From Oreohelix idahoensis (lineage: Eukaryota; Mollusca; Gastropoda; Stylommatophora; Oreohelicidae): a DNA stretch of 64,000 nucleotides. The stretch covers positions 1-64,000 of the forward strand of contig JAMPIV010017806.1 in NCBI GenBank assembly GCA_024509875.1, written 5' to 3'. The position numbers and the translations under genes are program-made. Below are positions 1-12,054 of the stretch, in pieces. Under the pieces are notes generated by a model. It saw nothing but the letters and a program-made list of their open reading frames with translations. It had not been told where the DNA came from and did not search any database. Within the stretch, counting starts at the first letter, position 1. Each line of letters starts with the position of its first letter.

Positions 1-115
1 TATCCTACCCCCCCCCCCCCCCCCCCCAATTCATATTTACACTTTGGCGCTATGGTTTTGATTTTCACCCCCTATTTAGTTTTTTCCCCCTCTCACCCCA
101 ATCCCCCCCCCCTTC
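1..115. repeat. C-rich low-complexity tract
   Basis: The first bases include a run of about 20 C, followed by pyrimidine-rich sequence with more C runs. It has no coding character. Long homopolymers like this are often collapsed or extended in assemblies. Confidence 0.85.
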
Positions 116-2034
116 CCTTTAAACCCAATTAAGGATCCCAGTATGAAGAACAGAGTACAGCCAATATTAAAACTAGGACATCAATACAACCACTTAGCTT
201 AATGTATGGGTCTCAATCGTCATTCTTTCCAAACTATCCAAGTCAGGATTCTCGTGCATTCAGGCGATTTGGAAATGGACACCGCCTTCAACAGTCAGTG
301 TAATTCAGCTAAAAATAGTCGTTGTGGATACCCCAAAGTAAACGGTTTCCGCTTTTTTTTTTCTAGGATAATAAGCCCATTTCTCACAAACTAAGTATAG
401 TCACAGGGAGGTGGAGAACCTAATATGGCTGGACTATGTTTACTTTTTGTGGAAAAGATCCTGTGGAAAAATAAATCTGCTACCTGCGGCTAATGACAGC
501 GCAGGAAAGAATACAAAATATTGGACAACCTGTGGACGAGAAGGTGCTGATCAAAGCTCCTATTTTCTCTCACTGCACTAGTAATGAACCAAAACAAATG
601 TTGATGACAATGAAAGCTGTAATTTGGCGTGGGCAAGCTCTTCGTCTTACAGAAGAAGCTTAAGTCAACAGGGACCTATATCTATGGGCCTCAGTGGCAA
701 AAAGTAATAGATGGAAGGTTTAGTATACTCCGTAGCGCCAGGGTAATACAATAAATGGCGATTAGGCCTGGGCTTCAAGTTGTCCTAGTGTTACCAAGTC
801 TGCATTCCATTTTGGAACTTTTGGAAAATAACAACTATGGGCACCATCAGCTTGCGCCAATGTTATCTATTTTATTCTATTTTGCAAAATTAAAAAGAGA
901 GAACAAAACATAAGACAAGAACCACAAATACCCACAAACCAGGTTCTCCGTGTTATTATATTTAAATTATGAGAATTTAGTTCACGAGACCAGCCTACCG
1001 CTCCCTTCGCGCGGCGCTCTTTTTTAACAAACCAGCGAGGATGTATACCGATCGTGAGGACGAGAAGCCGGTTTATAAAACCAGTTTTAAATGGGAGAGG
1101 GGTATGGAATGTTTCTTAATTTGCAAGCATAGGGACGAAAGAAACTGGGACTCGTGGGACTATAGCTCAGCATTTTTCGGGTGATGGCAAGAAAAGCCCA
1201 CAGGAAAATTCATAGATATCTAAAATATGTAAATAATTTACTAAGGAGTCTTCAATTTGGTATTGGCTGCAAAGGAGCGAGAAAGCTCAGTTACCCTAGC
1301 GACTTACTTAGTAGTTCCTCTTCTACCGGTGATGTGTAGAGTTTTGTAAGAGTGAGCGCCATTATATTCTATCGGGATGTGACTTCCTCTTGGCACTGGT
1401 TTCCATTTCTAGTCCTTGTTCTAGGCTCGACTTATTTCATGAAAAGTTTAGACTCTCTTTCTGCTGCTCATGATCTGTGGAATAATCTTCCAACGACTTA
1501 AAAAACACTTTTAGTCCATATTCATTCAATCACAGGACTTTTTCAAATACATCATGAGAGCAGGATTATTTGCCCACTAATTTCGTTTATGTTCTTAAAT
1601 AATTACATAAACATCATAATCGTAGGTTTTAAGATTAATTTAGTCTAAGGTTTAATTATTAATTATAATAGGTTACTGTAATTCTGTGTAAACTGTTATT
1701 GTACTGTTACAATTGTTGGGAATTTTATTTTATTTTGGTTATTTTATTATTTATTAAAGTAATAGTTTAGGATAAATGTGCAGAATAAATGGATTCAGTA
1801 TGGATGATCGAGAGAAAGGAAGGGCAGAATGTTCATGACGGGCCTGACAAGTGCCCCAAGTTCTTGAAAACCTTTGAAAATTAAAGTTCGCCTAGTTCGT
1901 TCATGCCTTCAAAGATTGTCTAATGTTGTCCTCCAGTGGACTTTGGGTCGTCACTGATTTATCCTAGTATACAACAACCATAAATCCGTACGTATATCTG
2001 TTTGTTCAAATAGGGAAAGCAGGATTTTAGGGAA
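116..2034. other. Non-coding stretch, nothing recognised
   Basis: I see no reading frame with recognisable protein similarity, no tRNA-like fold and no clear repeat boundary. Short open frames here have no family signature. The part around 1,600-1,790 is strongly AT-rich. It is probably intergenic or decayed repeat. Confidence 0.5.
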
Positions 2035-2062
2035 GGGGGGGGGGGGGGGGGGGGGGGGGGGG
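2035..2062. repeat. Poly-G homopolymer
   Basis: An uninterrupted run of about 28 G follows a purine-rich GGGAAGG lead. It could be a decayed polypurine tract or simply a homopolymer; no LTR is visible next to it. Confidence 0.85.
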
Positions 2063-2427
2063 TAGATTGTTACTGATTGTCTTGTCCTTAGCAAATAAGT
2101 GGATAAAAAATGTTATATTACATTTGTGTGCACAAAGTTCCTTTATGACACGTAATCTGCGTGTTTATCTTTATCGAGTTTAGCAGATTACAGTACATGG
2201 ATGGGTACCCCTATGGCTTGAGGGGTGAAGGAGTGGAAGGCATTTTTTTTCACATCGGAAATGGCAAGGTCTTTCAGTATTCCAATTTTTTTAAGCATGA
2301 ATTCACTCTAAGTAGTATCGTTACCAAAAAACATTTAATTTCTCCCTTTACAAAATTCTACTTGCACAAACCATCAAAATAGTTTACAGCACAGTGGATT
2401 GGTATGATAATTATTATAATTAATGCA

Positions 2428-2662
2428 TTATATATATATATATATATTATATATATATAATATATATATATGACCGATATATATATATATTATATATATA
2501 TATATATAGGGTATTATATATATATATATGAGGGGCGTTAGAAGTATAATGCACCTCATCGTTTATCTCAGGAGCTGTTTATATTTATATATATATATAT
2601 TTATTCATATTAATATATATATATATATATTCGCCTATATATAATATATATATATAAGGGCA
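2428..2662. repeat. (TA)n microsatellite with interruptions
   Basis: Several blocks of alternating TA are separated by short unique inserts, among them a stretch near 2,530-2,575 that looks like ordinary sequence. Each block is self-complementary. Confidence 0.85.
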
Positions 2663-5030
2663 TTCGCGCCAGGTGGCCGGACGCTTCTTCGACTGCTAGT
2701 CAAAAAGATTGCTTTATCACAGACTAAGCGCAGGAGAATAGTTTAATGATTTTTAGGGACCACCCACCCCTTCTCCCCCCCTCGATAAAAAGCTTTGCTA
2801 CTTGTATGAACACATATATTAAATCTAGCATAAAACATCTATACAACTCATATATCAAAGTATATCCAGGCAAATTAAAATTAATATTATAGGGGCAGTT
2901 GCTTATTGATAAGGACGACTGGTACAGTTATGGAATGTCAGAGTTTTTACAACAAAAATGAAAACCAAAAAGAGGGAGAGAAGAAAGTTGCTCAAAATTT
3001 GAAAGAGATTGAGATACCTATCTATTAAACAAGCTAAGATAAGGAAGTTCGTTCGATCAGTGTATAAACTGTGGTCACTGATCTATCTATGATGCTGGAA
3101 CATCTGTTTCATCTGGGTTGCCCCTTATATGCGGGTCTGAGAAAAGTTGTCTATCTATGGTGATCTGTCAGTGATCCTTTCGAATGGTAAAAGCTTTGCG
3201 CTGTTTCAAAATAGTCCTCAAGTGTGTGTTCAATTGTCTGTTTGAGAGCATTCAAGTGGGGACGTTGGAGAGTGTACGATAGAAGAAGAAACAACGAATT
3301 GGGCATTTCCTTACGGACTTTTAAAAATGACCTTTCTGTGTTAATCATTCATCAATGTTTTCTATTAAAGGAATTCTGTCCAAGCGTATTAGTATTTCAA
3401 ATTGTTAAAACACCCAAAACAAACTGTTAACATTTAAAGCATATTAAAAATTACCGTAAATGGGACTTTACCACGTGACATTAATGTAGTTGGTTTCAGG
3501 AGCTGTCACAAGATACAATTTCGAGTTAAAGTGACACATACGATCCTATTTGTTGTACTGTATTACTTCTGGCATGAGTATATCAAACTAAATACAAATT
3601 TGTCTATTTAATAGCAAAGCTTTTCATGTAATGATATCCCAGTTTCAGTTAGCTACTGTTCGTATACGTTATTTTACGTGATAAACTTGTCAGTTTTCAC
3701 CTGTTAGTTACCAGTATTTACAGCCTATCTGCTTCTTTCTACCTTCTCATCACCTATTTTTTTTCAGAAACAAATCCATGTGATAAATCATACAGGTTTG
3801 CTCAAAATGTTATCTGCGACTAGCCATCGTCTTCTCCGTAACCTCCGGCGATGATTCTGGTTTGATAGTTCTTGTCCATTAGTCCAGTTTTTATTAATCC
3901 CGTGTAAAAAACACATATTCGGTACCTTGCTATTCTACGCCGATGCTACACATAGATGGGAAGAGTGCAAGGGATATGTCCTTGGCAGTGGTGTATTTGT
4001 GGTGTTGTCTGTTCGTCTCAGAGACAGCAAGGTATACGGACTGCTTACTCCATAAGCCATTCAGTCTTTCATTAGACCATTTCACTGGCATGAGAAGAAG
4101 ATTTAGGGTCCAGCAGTGGAAGAGTAAAGGGTAACCATATGTCTTTCAAGTTGTGGGTCGTAGCTAAAGTTAAGGCCAATAGGGGCCAGTGTATGTAAGT
4201 CAAACTTTGCTGGTTATTCTGCCAAGCATATTGTCACTGTGAAAGTTACATGCCATAGGTTTTCCGGAGTGCATGGGATATTTTGCGCGCCCTGCATTTA
4301 TCGTCTCAAGGATGCCAGTCTTTCTTCAACAACTACAAAAAAAGAAAATGGAAACTACAAGGTCAGGCACCTCTCATCTAAGGTTTGAACATTTCATTGT
4401 AATGGGGAGACCTGTTATGCCATTTTAAAGTTACGGTTGATGGGGTAGTGGTGCTATTCAGGTCAAATCAGAATAGTGATAAAACTGATAGGCTTCTATA
4501 TGCAGATCTATAAACCTTCAACTTAGTCATTTGAAGGAATCGATGCCTTCTCAACATAAAGACAATGTCCCAAAACTAACATGTGGGATATCACATAATG
4601 GCCGCGACTTCTCCAGATCTTTGCATCACAGTTAATTTCAAAAGGTATCTAAAGAGGCAGTCCGTTACAAGAATGTCACCTTGTAAGAACTCTGCCATGG
4701 TGTTAGGATGAACAAGTGACTAAATACTAGTAGTAAACAGTAATTCAGTGTTGTGCTTAGAACTATTGGCCTAAGGTAAGAATCTTCCAAAGTCTTGATT
4801 CGACAGTCTACTAGATGAAGGACCCCCTTAGTCCACAGAAAGCTGTTTTGTGGAGATCATAAGGAGAACGTTTTTCAAACCCATTTATAAAAGGTAGGAC
4901 TGGTACAGAGGTCGATTGACTGTCGATTCAAACATTCAGTGTGACTTTCACACGATATTTAGGGAAAGAAGTGAAGTTTCGTGTTGGGTTTCCAGAAAAA
5001 GAAGATACAAGAATTGGATAACATCAGGGC
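2663..5030. other. Non-coding stretch, nothing recognised
   Basis: Open frames here are short (about 70 codons or fewer), appear on both strands and carry no family motif I know. No splice-bounded exon could be argued. It is probably intergenic or old repeat. Confidence 0.5.
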
Positions 5031-6640
5031 AAAACATCTAAAAAAAACCAGGTTTGGATGAGGAAAATTAATCAAAAGAAAGGAAATCAAGAAGAAAAGT
5101 CCTTTAGGTTAGAAAATATACACTGAACAGTCCAGTCAGCTGAACAAGGAAAGTAAAAGTTTGAGTGTCAAACTCGAGCTGGACAAAAGGAATGTACAAG
5201 AAAAGAACAGTATACAAAATGACAGAAACCATCAGTATAAAACCTTCTTTCTTCTAGGAGAACTACCACATTTGGCACCTTGAAAGTTTGGACATTAAAC
5301 GAAAAGGGGAATAGTGGCACAGTAAGGCAGGCAGAAATTGAGGGAATTATAAAATGAGGTTCTGGGACTGTGTGAAACAAAGTGAGGGGGTAGACAGGAA
5401 GAAAAATCCATCACAGGTGAATTGGCTGCGGTCCTCGGGGACATGGAAGACGAAGAGTTTGCGACAACACAGTGAAAGAGGGGTGTGAGTTCTTGTAGTA
5501 TGTTATCTAATTGATGCACAGAAAGCCACTCATTAGTATGGGACGGCCGTTTGGACGTATAACCCAGAAGAATAACATGCTACTTTTAGAAACAGCTAAA
5601 AAGTACATGAAATGTATATGTCATCCAATGTCATGCACCTAACTAATGACAGAAGAAGAATCTGTTGAAAGAAGCATCTTTATACTAGACTACTGATACA
5701 AATTATTGATAAAGCTAAAAAGAAGAGAATCCCAATTTTGTATGGGTGAATGGAATGCAAAATAGATGACAGTCAACACCGGTTTTTAAGACTAGTCATG
5801 GGAATCTCACTAGGCTATGGGAATAAGAATGAAAATGAAAATGGGGACCTATTCTCACAAACATTTCTGTATGCTTCAAATCACACTGGCACTGTAGGAG
5901 GAAGCATGTTATCCACATAAGAGAATACACAAAAGGCACCAAGTGATAACACCAGACCAGAGAAGAGAAAATTAGATTTGATCAACTAATATGCTTAAAC
6001 AAGAAATTTAGAATATTCATCATTGCAGGATGTAAAGGTATATATTAGGGAGCAGTGTGGCAACAGTTCCCCACCTTCTGATAGTCACATGTAATAAGTG
6101 TGAAAACTCAAGTAGATTAATGGCCAACTATGCAAAAATAATAGACAACATTTTAATGTAGGACATCTAAGAAATAAAGAAACAAGAAGACACATTTTAT
6201 GAGGTCACAATATCCCAACAAATTCCAAAGTGCGCCAAAACTGCGAAAGATGTAGGAGAATACAGAACGACTATTGACAGCAAATCACAACTCTGTATGG
6301 AAATGAGACATGTGGAGACATACTGGGGAAAAGGGAAACGACAAACAAAATTTGCATGGAATAACAACAGAATCGCATCAATAAGATAAAAGACCAGAAA
6401 AAAACAAGAAACGCAGATTTAAACACAAGCAAAACCAGAAGTTTCCAAAGCCAAGGCTCAAGAAGTGTCACACAGAAGCAAACAAAGAAGTAAAAAGAAG
6501 TATTCAAAAGAGACAAGGAGGAGAGTATATTGAGGAGTTGGCAAGAGATGGCAGAAGTTGCTTGCAGCCAAAGGAAATATGAGAGAACTGTATAACAGCA
6601 CAAAGAGCTAACAGCGGGTGGAAATACAAGCAAAACAAGT
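5031..6640 (+). pseudogene. LINE 1, decayed endonuclease and linker region
   Basis: This is the 5' part of a plus-strand non-LTR retrotransposon whose RT follows directly. Near 5,275-5,340 the sense frame gives a degenerate version of the opening of an APE-type endonuclease. The part at 6,420-6,610 encodes, with stops and frameshifts, the basic linker typical of these LINEs (SKAKAQE, then GNMREL). Many stops and indels make it non-functional. The 129-codon open frame on the opposite strand at 6,271-6,660 is a shadow of this linker. The family is an RTE-like or related APE LINE; I am sure it is a LINE and less sure of the clade. Confidence 0.6.
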
Positions 6641-8338
6641 TGCCTCAATTTAAAAGACAAGAATGGAAAAACTGCCCTCAGCCAATATCAAGAGCAAATG
6701 AAGAGGTGTGTGGACAGTATATTTTGGGTGACCTTCCTCAACTAGACCAGCTCCACAAAAACCACCCGCATCCAGCCAGCAGAAGAAGAGCTACAAAACA
6801 ACGGTGAAAGACCAACGAAGGAAGAAATAAAGAAAGCCATAAAGCTTCTAAGAGATGGAAAAGCGTCTGGACCTGATGGCATTCCAGCAGAGGCCATCAA
6901 AGCAGATATCGACACGGCTACAGAGATGTTATATATAAATTACTTGGTAAAGTCTGGGAAAAGGAAGAGATACCAGCAGAATGGAAGGAAGGATATCTGG
7001 TTATGTTGCCTAAGAAGGGAAATTTACAAGAGTGCACAAATTATAGAGGAATAAGGTTACTATCAGTGCCAGGAAAAGTATTAAACAGGATTATCCTTGA
7101 GAGATTAAAAGAGTCCATAGACAAGAAACTGAGAGATGAACAAGCAGGTTTTCGACAAAACAGATCATGTATAGACTAGATAGCCACTTTGAGAATAATA
7201 GTTGAACAAACTCTGGAATGGAATTCACCACTATACATCGGATTTGTGGACAATGAAAAGGCATTTGACAGTGTAGACAGAGAATCACTTTGGAAATTGA
7301 TGAGGCATTATGGAGTTCCCCTGAAGAACATTAAATTAATAAAGAAAACATATGAAGACATGAATGACATGCAGAGTTTTTCATGAGGGACAGCTTACAG
7401 AACCGTTTGGGATAAGAACAGGAGTGCGACAGGGATGCCTCTTGTCTCCATTTCTTTTCTTGCTGGCAATAGATTGGGTTATGAGAACATCGACAACACA
7501 CAACAGAAATGGAATCCAGTGGACTCTGACTAAGCAGTTGGATGATCTGGATTTTGCTGATGACTTGGCTCTTCTGTCCCATAACCGTAATCAGATGCAG
7601 GACAAATTGAAAAACACTCGATGAGAGGTCACAGCAATTGGGTCTGAAAATACACAGGGAAAAGACAAAAATAATGAGAATAAATGCAGGTAATGATAAC
7701 AGGGTTGAACTTGAAGAAACACCAATGCAAGATGTAGAATCATACACATATCTTGGCAGTAATATAGACAAAGTTGGAGGGACAGACAGCGATATCAAAA
7801 TAAGAATACAAAAGGCAAGAGGAGCTTTCATTGCATTGGGAAATATATGGAGATCAAGAGAAATCGGATCCAACACGAAAATAAGAATCTTCAACTCAAA
7901 TGTGAAGTCAGTCCTATTGTATGGCTCGGAGACATGGAAAACAACAAAGACAACAACCAAAAGCTACAGACTTTCATAAATTGGTGCTTGCGTAGAATAG
8001 AGGGATTAAAATGGTATGACAAGGTTACCAACGTGGAACTGATGACAAGAACTAGACAAGTGCCAGTGGAACAAGAGATGAGAAGAAGACGATGGCGATG
8101 GATAGGACACACACTGAGGAAGCCTGTTGATAGCATTACAAGGCAGTCCTTGTTCTGGAACCCCCAGGGCAAGAGAGGCAGAGGAAGACCAAGAAGTACA
8201 TGGAGAAGAGAGTTGGAAACAGAGGTGAAAATGATGAGGAGAACATGGAAAAAACTTGAGATGATGGCACGTGACAGGAGGACTTGGCATGTGTTTGTTG
8301 AAGGCCTATGCTCCTTTGGGAGTGGAGTTTATGACTAG
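6641..8338 (+). pseudogene. LINE 1 reverse transcriptase and 3' end (degenerate)
   Basis: Reverse transcriptase copies LINE RNA into DNA at the nicked target. Sense-frame pieces in order are KEEIKKAIKLL and DGKASGPDGIPAEA near 6,820-6,900; the AFDSVDRESLWKL block near 7,260; GVRQGCLLSPFLFLLAIDW near 7,420-7,480; and the catalytic FADDLALLS near 7,550-7,580. After these come NSNVKSVLLYGSETW (about 7,895-7,940), RRRWRWIGHTLRKP (about 8,085-8,125) and the GKRGRGRPR tail near 8,170. Frameshifts lie near 7,370 and 7,950, and stops include one at about 7,622. The coding end near 8,338 matches the usual terminal FVEGLCS block. The copy is full-length in layout but dead. Confidence 0.85.
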
Positions 8339-8379
8339 TTTGAAAGGTACGAGACTCGCAAAACGAGACAAAATTATAT

Positions 8380-9660
8380 TTTAAGAAAAAACTAGTGGGA
8401 GAGACAAGGCAAGGAAATCTCATCCATCACAAAACTAGGCCACAAGAAGCCGATGTGGTTAAGCAAGTTCAGAGAAAATGCTCAATAAGTGACACCACCA
8501 GAGATGCAGCTGAACATTCCTGAAGCTGAAAATGACCTGGGAATAACAATAACAGACTGTTTCAAAGAAAGGAACAAATCATCACAGGCAATCAAAGGGT
8601 TGAAGAAAGGAAAAAAAGCTTCCTGGTCAAGGACAACTTAAGCGCAGGAGCTGTTTTGATCCTGAAATTATCAGCAGCACTCTTAGAACCACTCTTTGCA
8701 CGTCTGACAAACAGATAGACAACACTTCTTGAAATGGAAGGAAAAAGGAACAATTATAAATTGTTTACCACAAAAAAGGTTGATCTTACAGACTGCAACA
8801 ACTGAAGAGGAATTATCCTCCTCTCTGTTCCCAGCAAAATAGTGGACTGGATAAATTATCCACACAAACTCATTAGCATTAGATCATAAACTGATGAGAG
8901 GAACAAGTAGGATTCAGAAATAACAGACGATATGGAGATCATACCTTGTATATTCATCCTCGAGAAGCATAATAGTGCAGTGCTCAGAATGGCAAAGGAC
9001 AACTGTAAATATAAACTTTGTTGATTTTGAAAAAAGGATTTTGAACAGAATACACAGGGATAACTTATCGAAAAATACTAATGGTTTACAGGATCCCTAG
9101 GTGTTTTGTTTCCATCATTAAAAAAGTCTCTATGCTACTCTTTACATTGCAGTGTTGGGGATGAGCAACGTTACTTTCGAAGTGAAAAACAGGTGTACGA
9201 CAGTGTTGTCCGTATTTAACCCATTCTACTTTTTAACCGGAATAGACTGGGTAATGCGCCAGACACCAGAGGATACCCCTAGAGGAATAAGGTGGACAAC
9301 GTTCGACCAACATCGGAAGATCTAGGAATTACGCAGGACGATATTTTTACTACTCTCACATTCGCATCAGCTCATCCAAGAAAAAACAGACAGACTGAGT
9401 AAATATTGTCAACAAGGTGGGACTGAACATCAACCTGAGAGGACAGAGGGGTCGTGACACTCAATGTCTGAGCCCATTAAAAATAAGGAACCAAAAGCTG
9501 GACAAACAAACAGATACATTTACACAATATCTAGGAAGCTTTAGTAACACAAGATGGCCGAACAAGCAAAGACATCAGTAAACAAGAATGAAAAACACAG
9601 CCAGAACAGGACTTGCAAATCTAAAAACAACATTTGGAAATTCTTTCTCAGTACAGCACA
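8380..9660 (+). pseudogene. LINE 2, highly decayed reverse transcriptase
   Basis: A second, more diverged plus-strand LINE follows immediately. Recognisable scraps are NFVDFEKR near 9,015-9,045, corresponding to the F-x-D-x-x-K-A-F motif, and FLTGIDWVMRQ near 9,230-9,265, corresponding to the FLLAIDW block. A degenerate palm region is followed by a TYLG-like remnant near 9,520. Stops occur every few dozen codons. The order of blocks matches LINE 1, so this looks like an older related insertion rather than a tandem duplication. Confidence 0.55.
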
Positions 9661-9714
9661 TAACATCTAATTAAGACTTAGTACAAGAGTTGCGTATTTC
9701 GGTACTTTTTGAAT

Positions 9715-10112
9715 GGCGATTGGGTGCTGGGTGAGTTTGTGTGGTGCGGGGATGCTGGTGAGTTTGTTGTGGCGCGGGGTGCTTGTGGGTGCACTCTGGT
9801 GGGGCGGGCAAGTTTGTGTGTGGCGCGGGGTGCTGGTGAGTTTGTATGGCGCGGGGCGTTGGTGAGTTTGTGTGGCGCGGGGTGCTGGTGAGTTTGTGTG
9901 GCGCGGGGTGCTGGTGAGTTTGTATGGCGCGGGGTGTTGGGGAGTTTGTATAGCGCGAGGTGCTGGTGAGTTTGTTTGGTATAGGCGGGTTGCTGGTGAG
10001 TTTGTATGGCACGGGTTGCTGGTGGAGTTTGTATGGCACGGGGTGCTGGTGAGTTTGTATGGCGCGGGGTGCTGGTGGAGTTTGAGTTTGTGTGGGCTCG
10101 GGGTGCTGGTGA
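9715..10112. repeat. GC-rich minisatellite, about 26-bp unit
   Basis: About 15 imperfect copies of a unit like GGCGCGGGGTGCTGGTGAGT plus TTGT(A/G)T. Because the unit length is not a multiple of three and has few stops, all frames look open, giving spurious Pro/Thr-rich frames on the minus strand and Gly/Val-rich frames on the plus strand. It lies directly upstream of LINE 3. Confidence 0.9.
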
Positions 10113-10745
10113 ATAACAGAAAAGGAAATGTCCAAATTATCTTCATTCCACATAACCTAAGGAAAGTTCTTCAATTGTTTTTGTCCGACTACCTTCTCCA
10201 ACCAGGAACTGCTTACCTTCTCCAACCAGGAACTGCTTACCTTCTCCAACCAGGAACTGCTTACCTTCTCCAACCAGGAACTGCTTGCCTTCTCCAACCA
10301 GGAACTGCTTACCTTCTCCAACCAGGAAACTGCTTACCTTCTCCAACCAGGAACTGCTTTACCTTCTCCCAACCAGGAGCTGCTTACCTTCTCCAACCAG
10401 GAGCTGCTTACACGGTGCAGTCAAATAGCCATGTACACCATCATTGCAGCAGACGCTGGAACTTGAGCTGCCATGCCCTCAGACGGGACCCTGGATACAA
10501 TTACCAGAACTGCTATGCCTATGGGCCCTAGAAAGACTACGAAAGAGAAGCAGACCAAAGACAACCTCGCGGAGAACAGTGAAGGCTGAGATGCAAAAAG
10601 CATGAACCAGGAGTTGGGGCACGGCTACGAAAAAATGGCCACCGTCCGAGCAAATGGGGGACCGTTTGTTGCTGCCCTACAAGGCACCATTAGGTGTGAT
10701 AGCCACTGACTGTTTTGTCAGTCAGGGTCTAATATCCAAGAAGAA
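10113..10745 (+). pseudogene. LINE 3 reverse-transcriptase C-terminal remnant
   Basis: The sense frame from about 10,120 reads GNVQIIFIPHNLRK, closely resembling the matching part of the minus-strand LINE at 31.8-35.2 kb. After a tandem array it resumes with SRRWNL and ALRRDPG near 10,450-10,495, then a GRRKR-type basic tail with RRTVKAEM near 10,570-10,595. A WGT block and a degraded alcohol-dehydrogenase-like run of no meaning follow. This is the 3' RT end of an RTE-like LINE. It is interrupted by the 24-bp repeat array, has several stops, and is not functional. Confidence 0.65.
10192..10410. repeat. 24-bp tandem repeat inside LINE 3
   Basis: About nine copies of CCTTCTCCAACCAGGAACTG plus CTTA run head to tail with few changes. 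Two copies carry single-base insertions and the last ones have GAGCTG for GAACTG. On the plus strand each unit reads as eight codons (YLLQPGTA). The array falls exactly where the LINE frame should read an IS-N-Q-like segment, so it seems to be local amplification of LINE sequence. Confidence 0.92.
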
Positions 10746-11515
10746 GAATAAGAAGCGGGACCTGAACCAAACTGGCAGACGATCTCGCAGCACGTGCAGC
10801 CCCAGAGATTCAGTGTGCAGAGCCAAACCGGGGAGTAATATTTGCTCTGGTACTCATCAATCCACTCCTAAGTTATGGGTCAAATGATGCCTTGCATTGA
10901 AAATCTGGAGTAGCTGTGACTCATATCTCAGACTCCACACTCTATGACTTCTCCGGTACTGTAAATAACAATCACCCCTGCAATCAATTGTTAATAACAT
11001 ATGAAACACAAAATGGAATCTAAAATTACGCCGAAAGGCGAAATTACAAATTATAGCCTAAAATGACATTGAACAGAGGCAACTTGACCGAGATTGGGGA
11101 TGAGCAGAGGTCATTGAAGTTTCATCTTAAACTATTCTGATATCCTCCATTTCAGTTAAAGTGAAAACATTTGAAAGATCACGGGGGATACAAATTTAAT
11201 GGGCTTCGTGTAGAAAACCATGTGCCAAGGCACCTTATACAACCTTGTAGAATATTTTGTTTTAAATGTAACTGTTTCTTTTTTATACAATATGATCGCT
11301 AAGTCTATGCACCACTTGACCTTCATCATCTCTCACAACATGCCAGGTGGAGGAGTGGTTCTATTCTCTGTTTAGTTTAAACCCACTACCGGAGGTCACA
11401 CAATGTTTCGACGCAGACTTACAAATCTGTCGGTTTTATGGCAAGTTCCATCTCCTACCTGTGATGTTAAATTGTAAATTTTTTCGGTTCGGAAATTTTG
11501 TTTGTGTGTAAAAAG
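10746..11515. other. Non-coding stretch, probable 3' flank of the fucosyltransferase gene
   Basis: No gene or repeat recognised. It lies just downstream, on the minus strand, of the terminal fucosyltransferase exon and could hold its 3' UTR. I did not find a convincing polyadenylation signal. Confidence 0.45.
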
Positions 11516-11874
11516 TCACATATCGCAACAACCGTCTTGACGGGGAATTTCAACGTACAAGTCCTTATATTCCAGGTACTTGCTGTATGTTATCAAATCA
11601 GAGGCTAACTTTTTTAAATGAAGAGCCAAATCTTTAGGCTTTTTAAAGTGATCAGCATTGATGTAAGTAAAATCTGGTAAATATCTATCATAGTCCACCC
11701 AGCCTCTAACTACAGGGATCATGTGCATTCCTGGATGAAAGAGCTTGAAAAATTTCTCAGTAACATAGTCTGTGCATAGAGAGTTCTCAAAAGACAGATA
11801 AAATTTGTATTTGGACACATCATCGCAAGAGTTTTTCTTGGAGCAAGGTTGACCACAGTGCTTTGCTATGTCAT
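11516..11874 (-). CDS. Alpha-1,3-fucosyltransferase, C-terminal exon
   Basis: This exon encodes the GDP-fucose-binding C-terminal half of a family-10 fucosyltransferase, a Golgi type II enzyme that transfers fucose from GDP-fucose to N-acetylglucosamine on glycans. Visible motifs are YDIAKHCG at the start, then KYKFYLSFENS and C-TDYVTEKFF, the hallmark of the family, then the PVVRG and DYDRYLP blocks. The acceptor is a clean TTTCTCACAG ending at 11,875. The preceding exon ends with one base of a codon and this one supplies two, so the frame joins exactly. The frame ends in C-D-M then TGA, where the family normally has a C-x-x-C pair; the stop occupies the second cysteine position. A weak GT donor two codons earlier could allow another exon, but I found none. 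Confidence 0.88.
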
Positions 11875-12054
11875 CTGTGAGAAATGATCAAATATATTTC
11901 AGACAGAAATATTTCATAATTTTCCTAAACCTGAATTTTCCTCTGCTCTCCAGATAGTAGATTTTATATTTTAACAGCAACACTTCAAAGCTTAATTACT
12001 TTAATTTTTTCTTCTTATGCTTTAGGTTGTCCTTCATTGTTCTTGTTTATCGAC

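Noticed and set aside
7331..7960. 209-codon open frame on the minus strand
   Set aside because: Exactly antisense to the LINE 1 reverse transcriptase, whose sense frames carry the conserved motifs.
9667..10153. Long Pro/Thr-rich and Gly/Val-rich open frames on both strands
   Set aside because: They are created by the 26-bp minisatellite, whose unit lacks stops in several frames. No start context, domain or neighbour supports a protein.
10143..10346. Minus-strand frame with repeated VGEGKQFL
   Set aside because: Antisense to the 24-bp tandem array inside LINE 3.
10654..10887. 77-codon plus-strand frame with a Lys-rich segment
   Set aside because: Overlaps the decayed 3' end of LINE 3 in another register and has no family motif.
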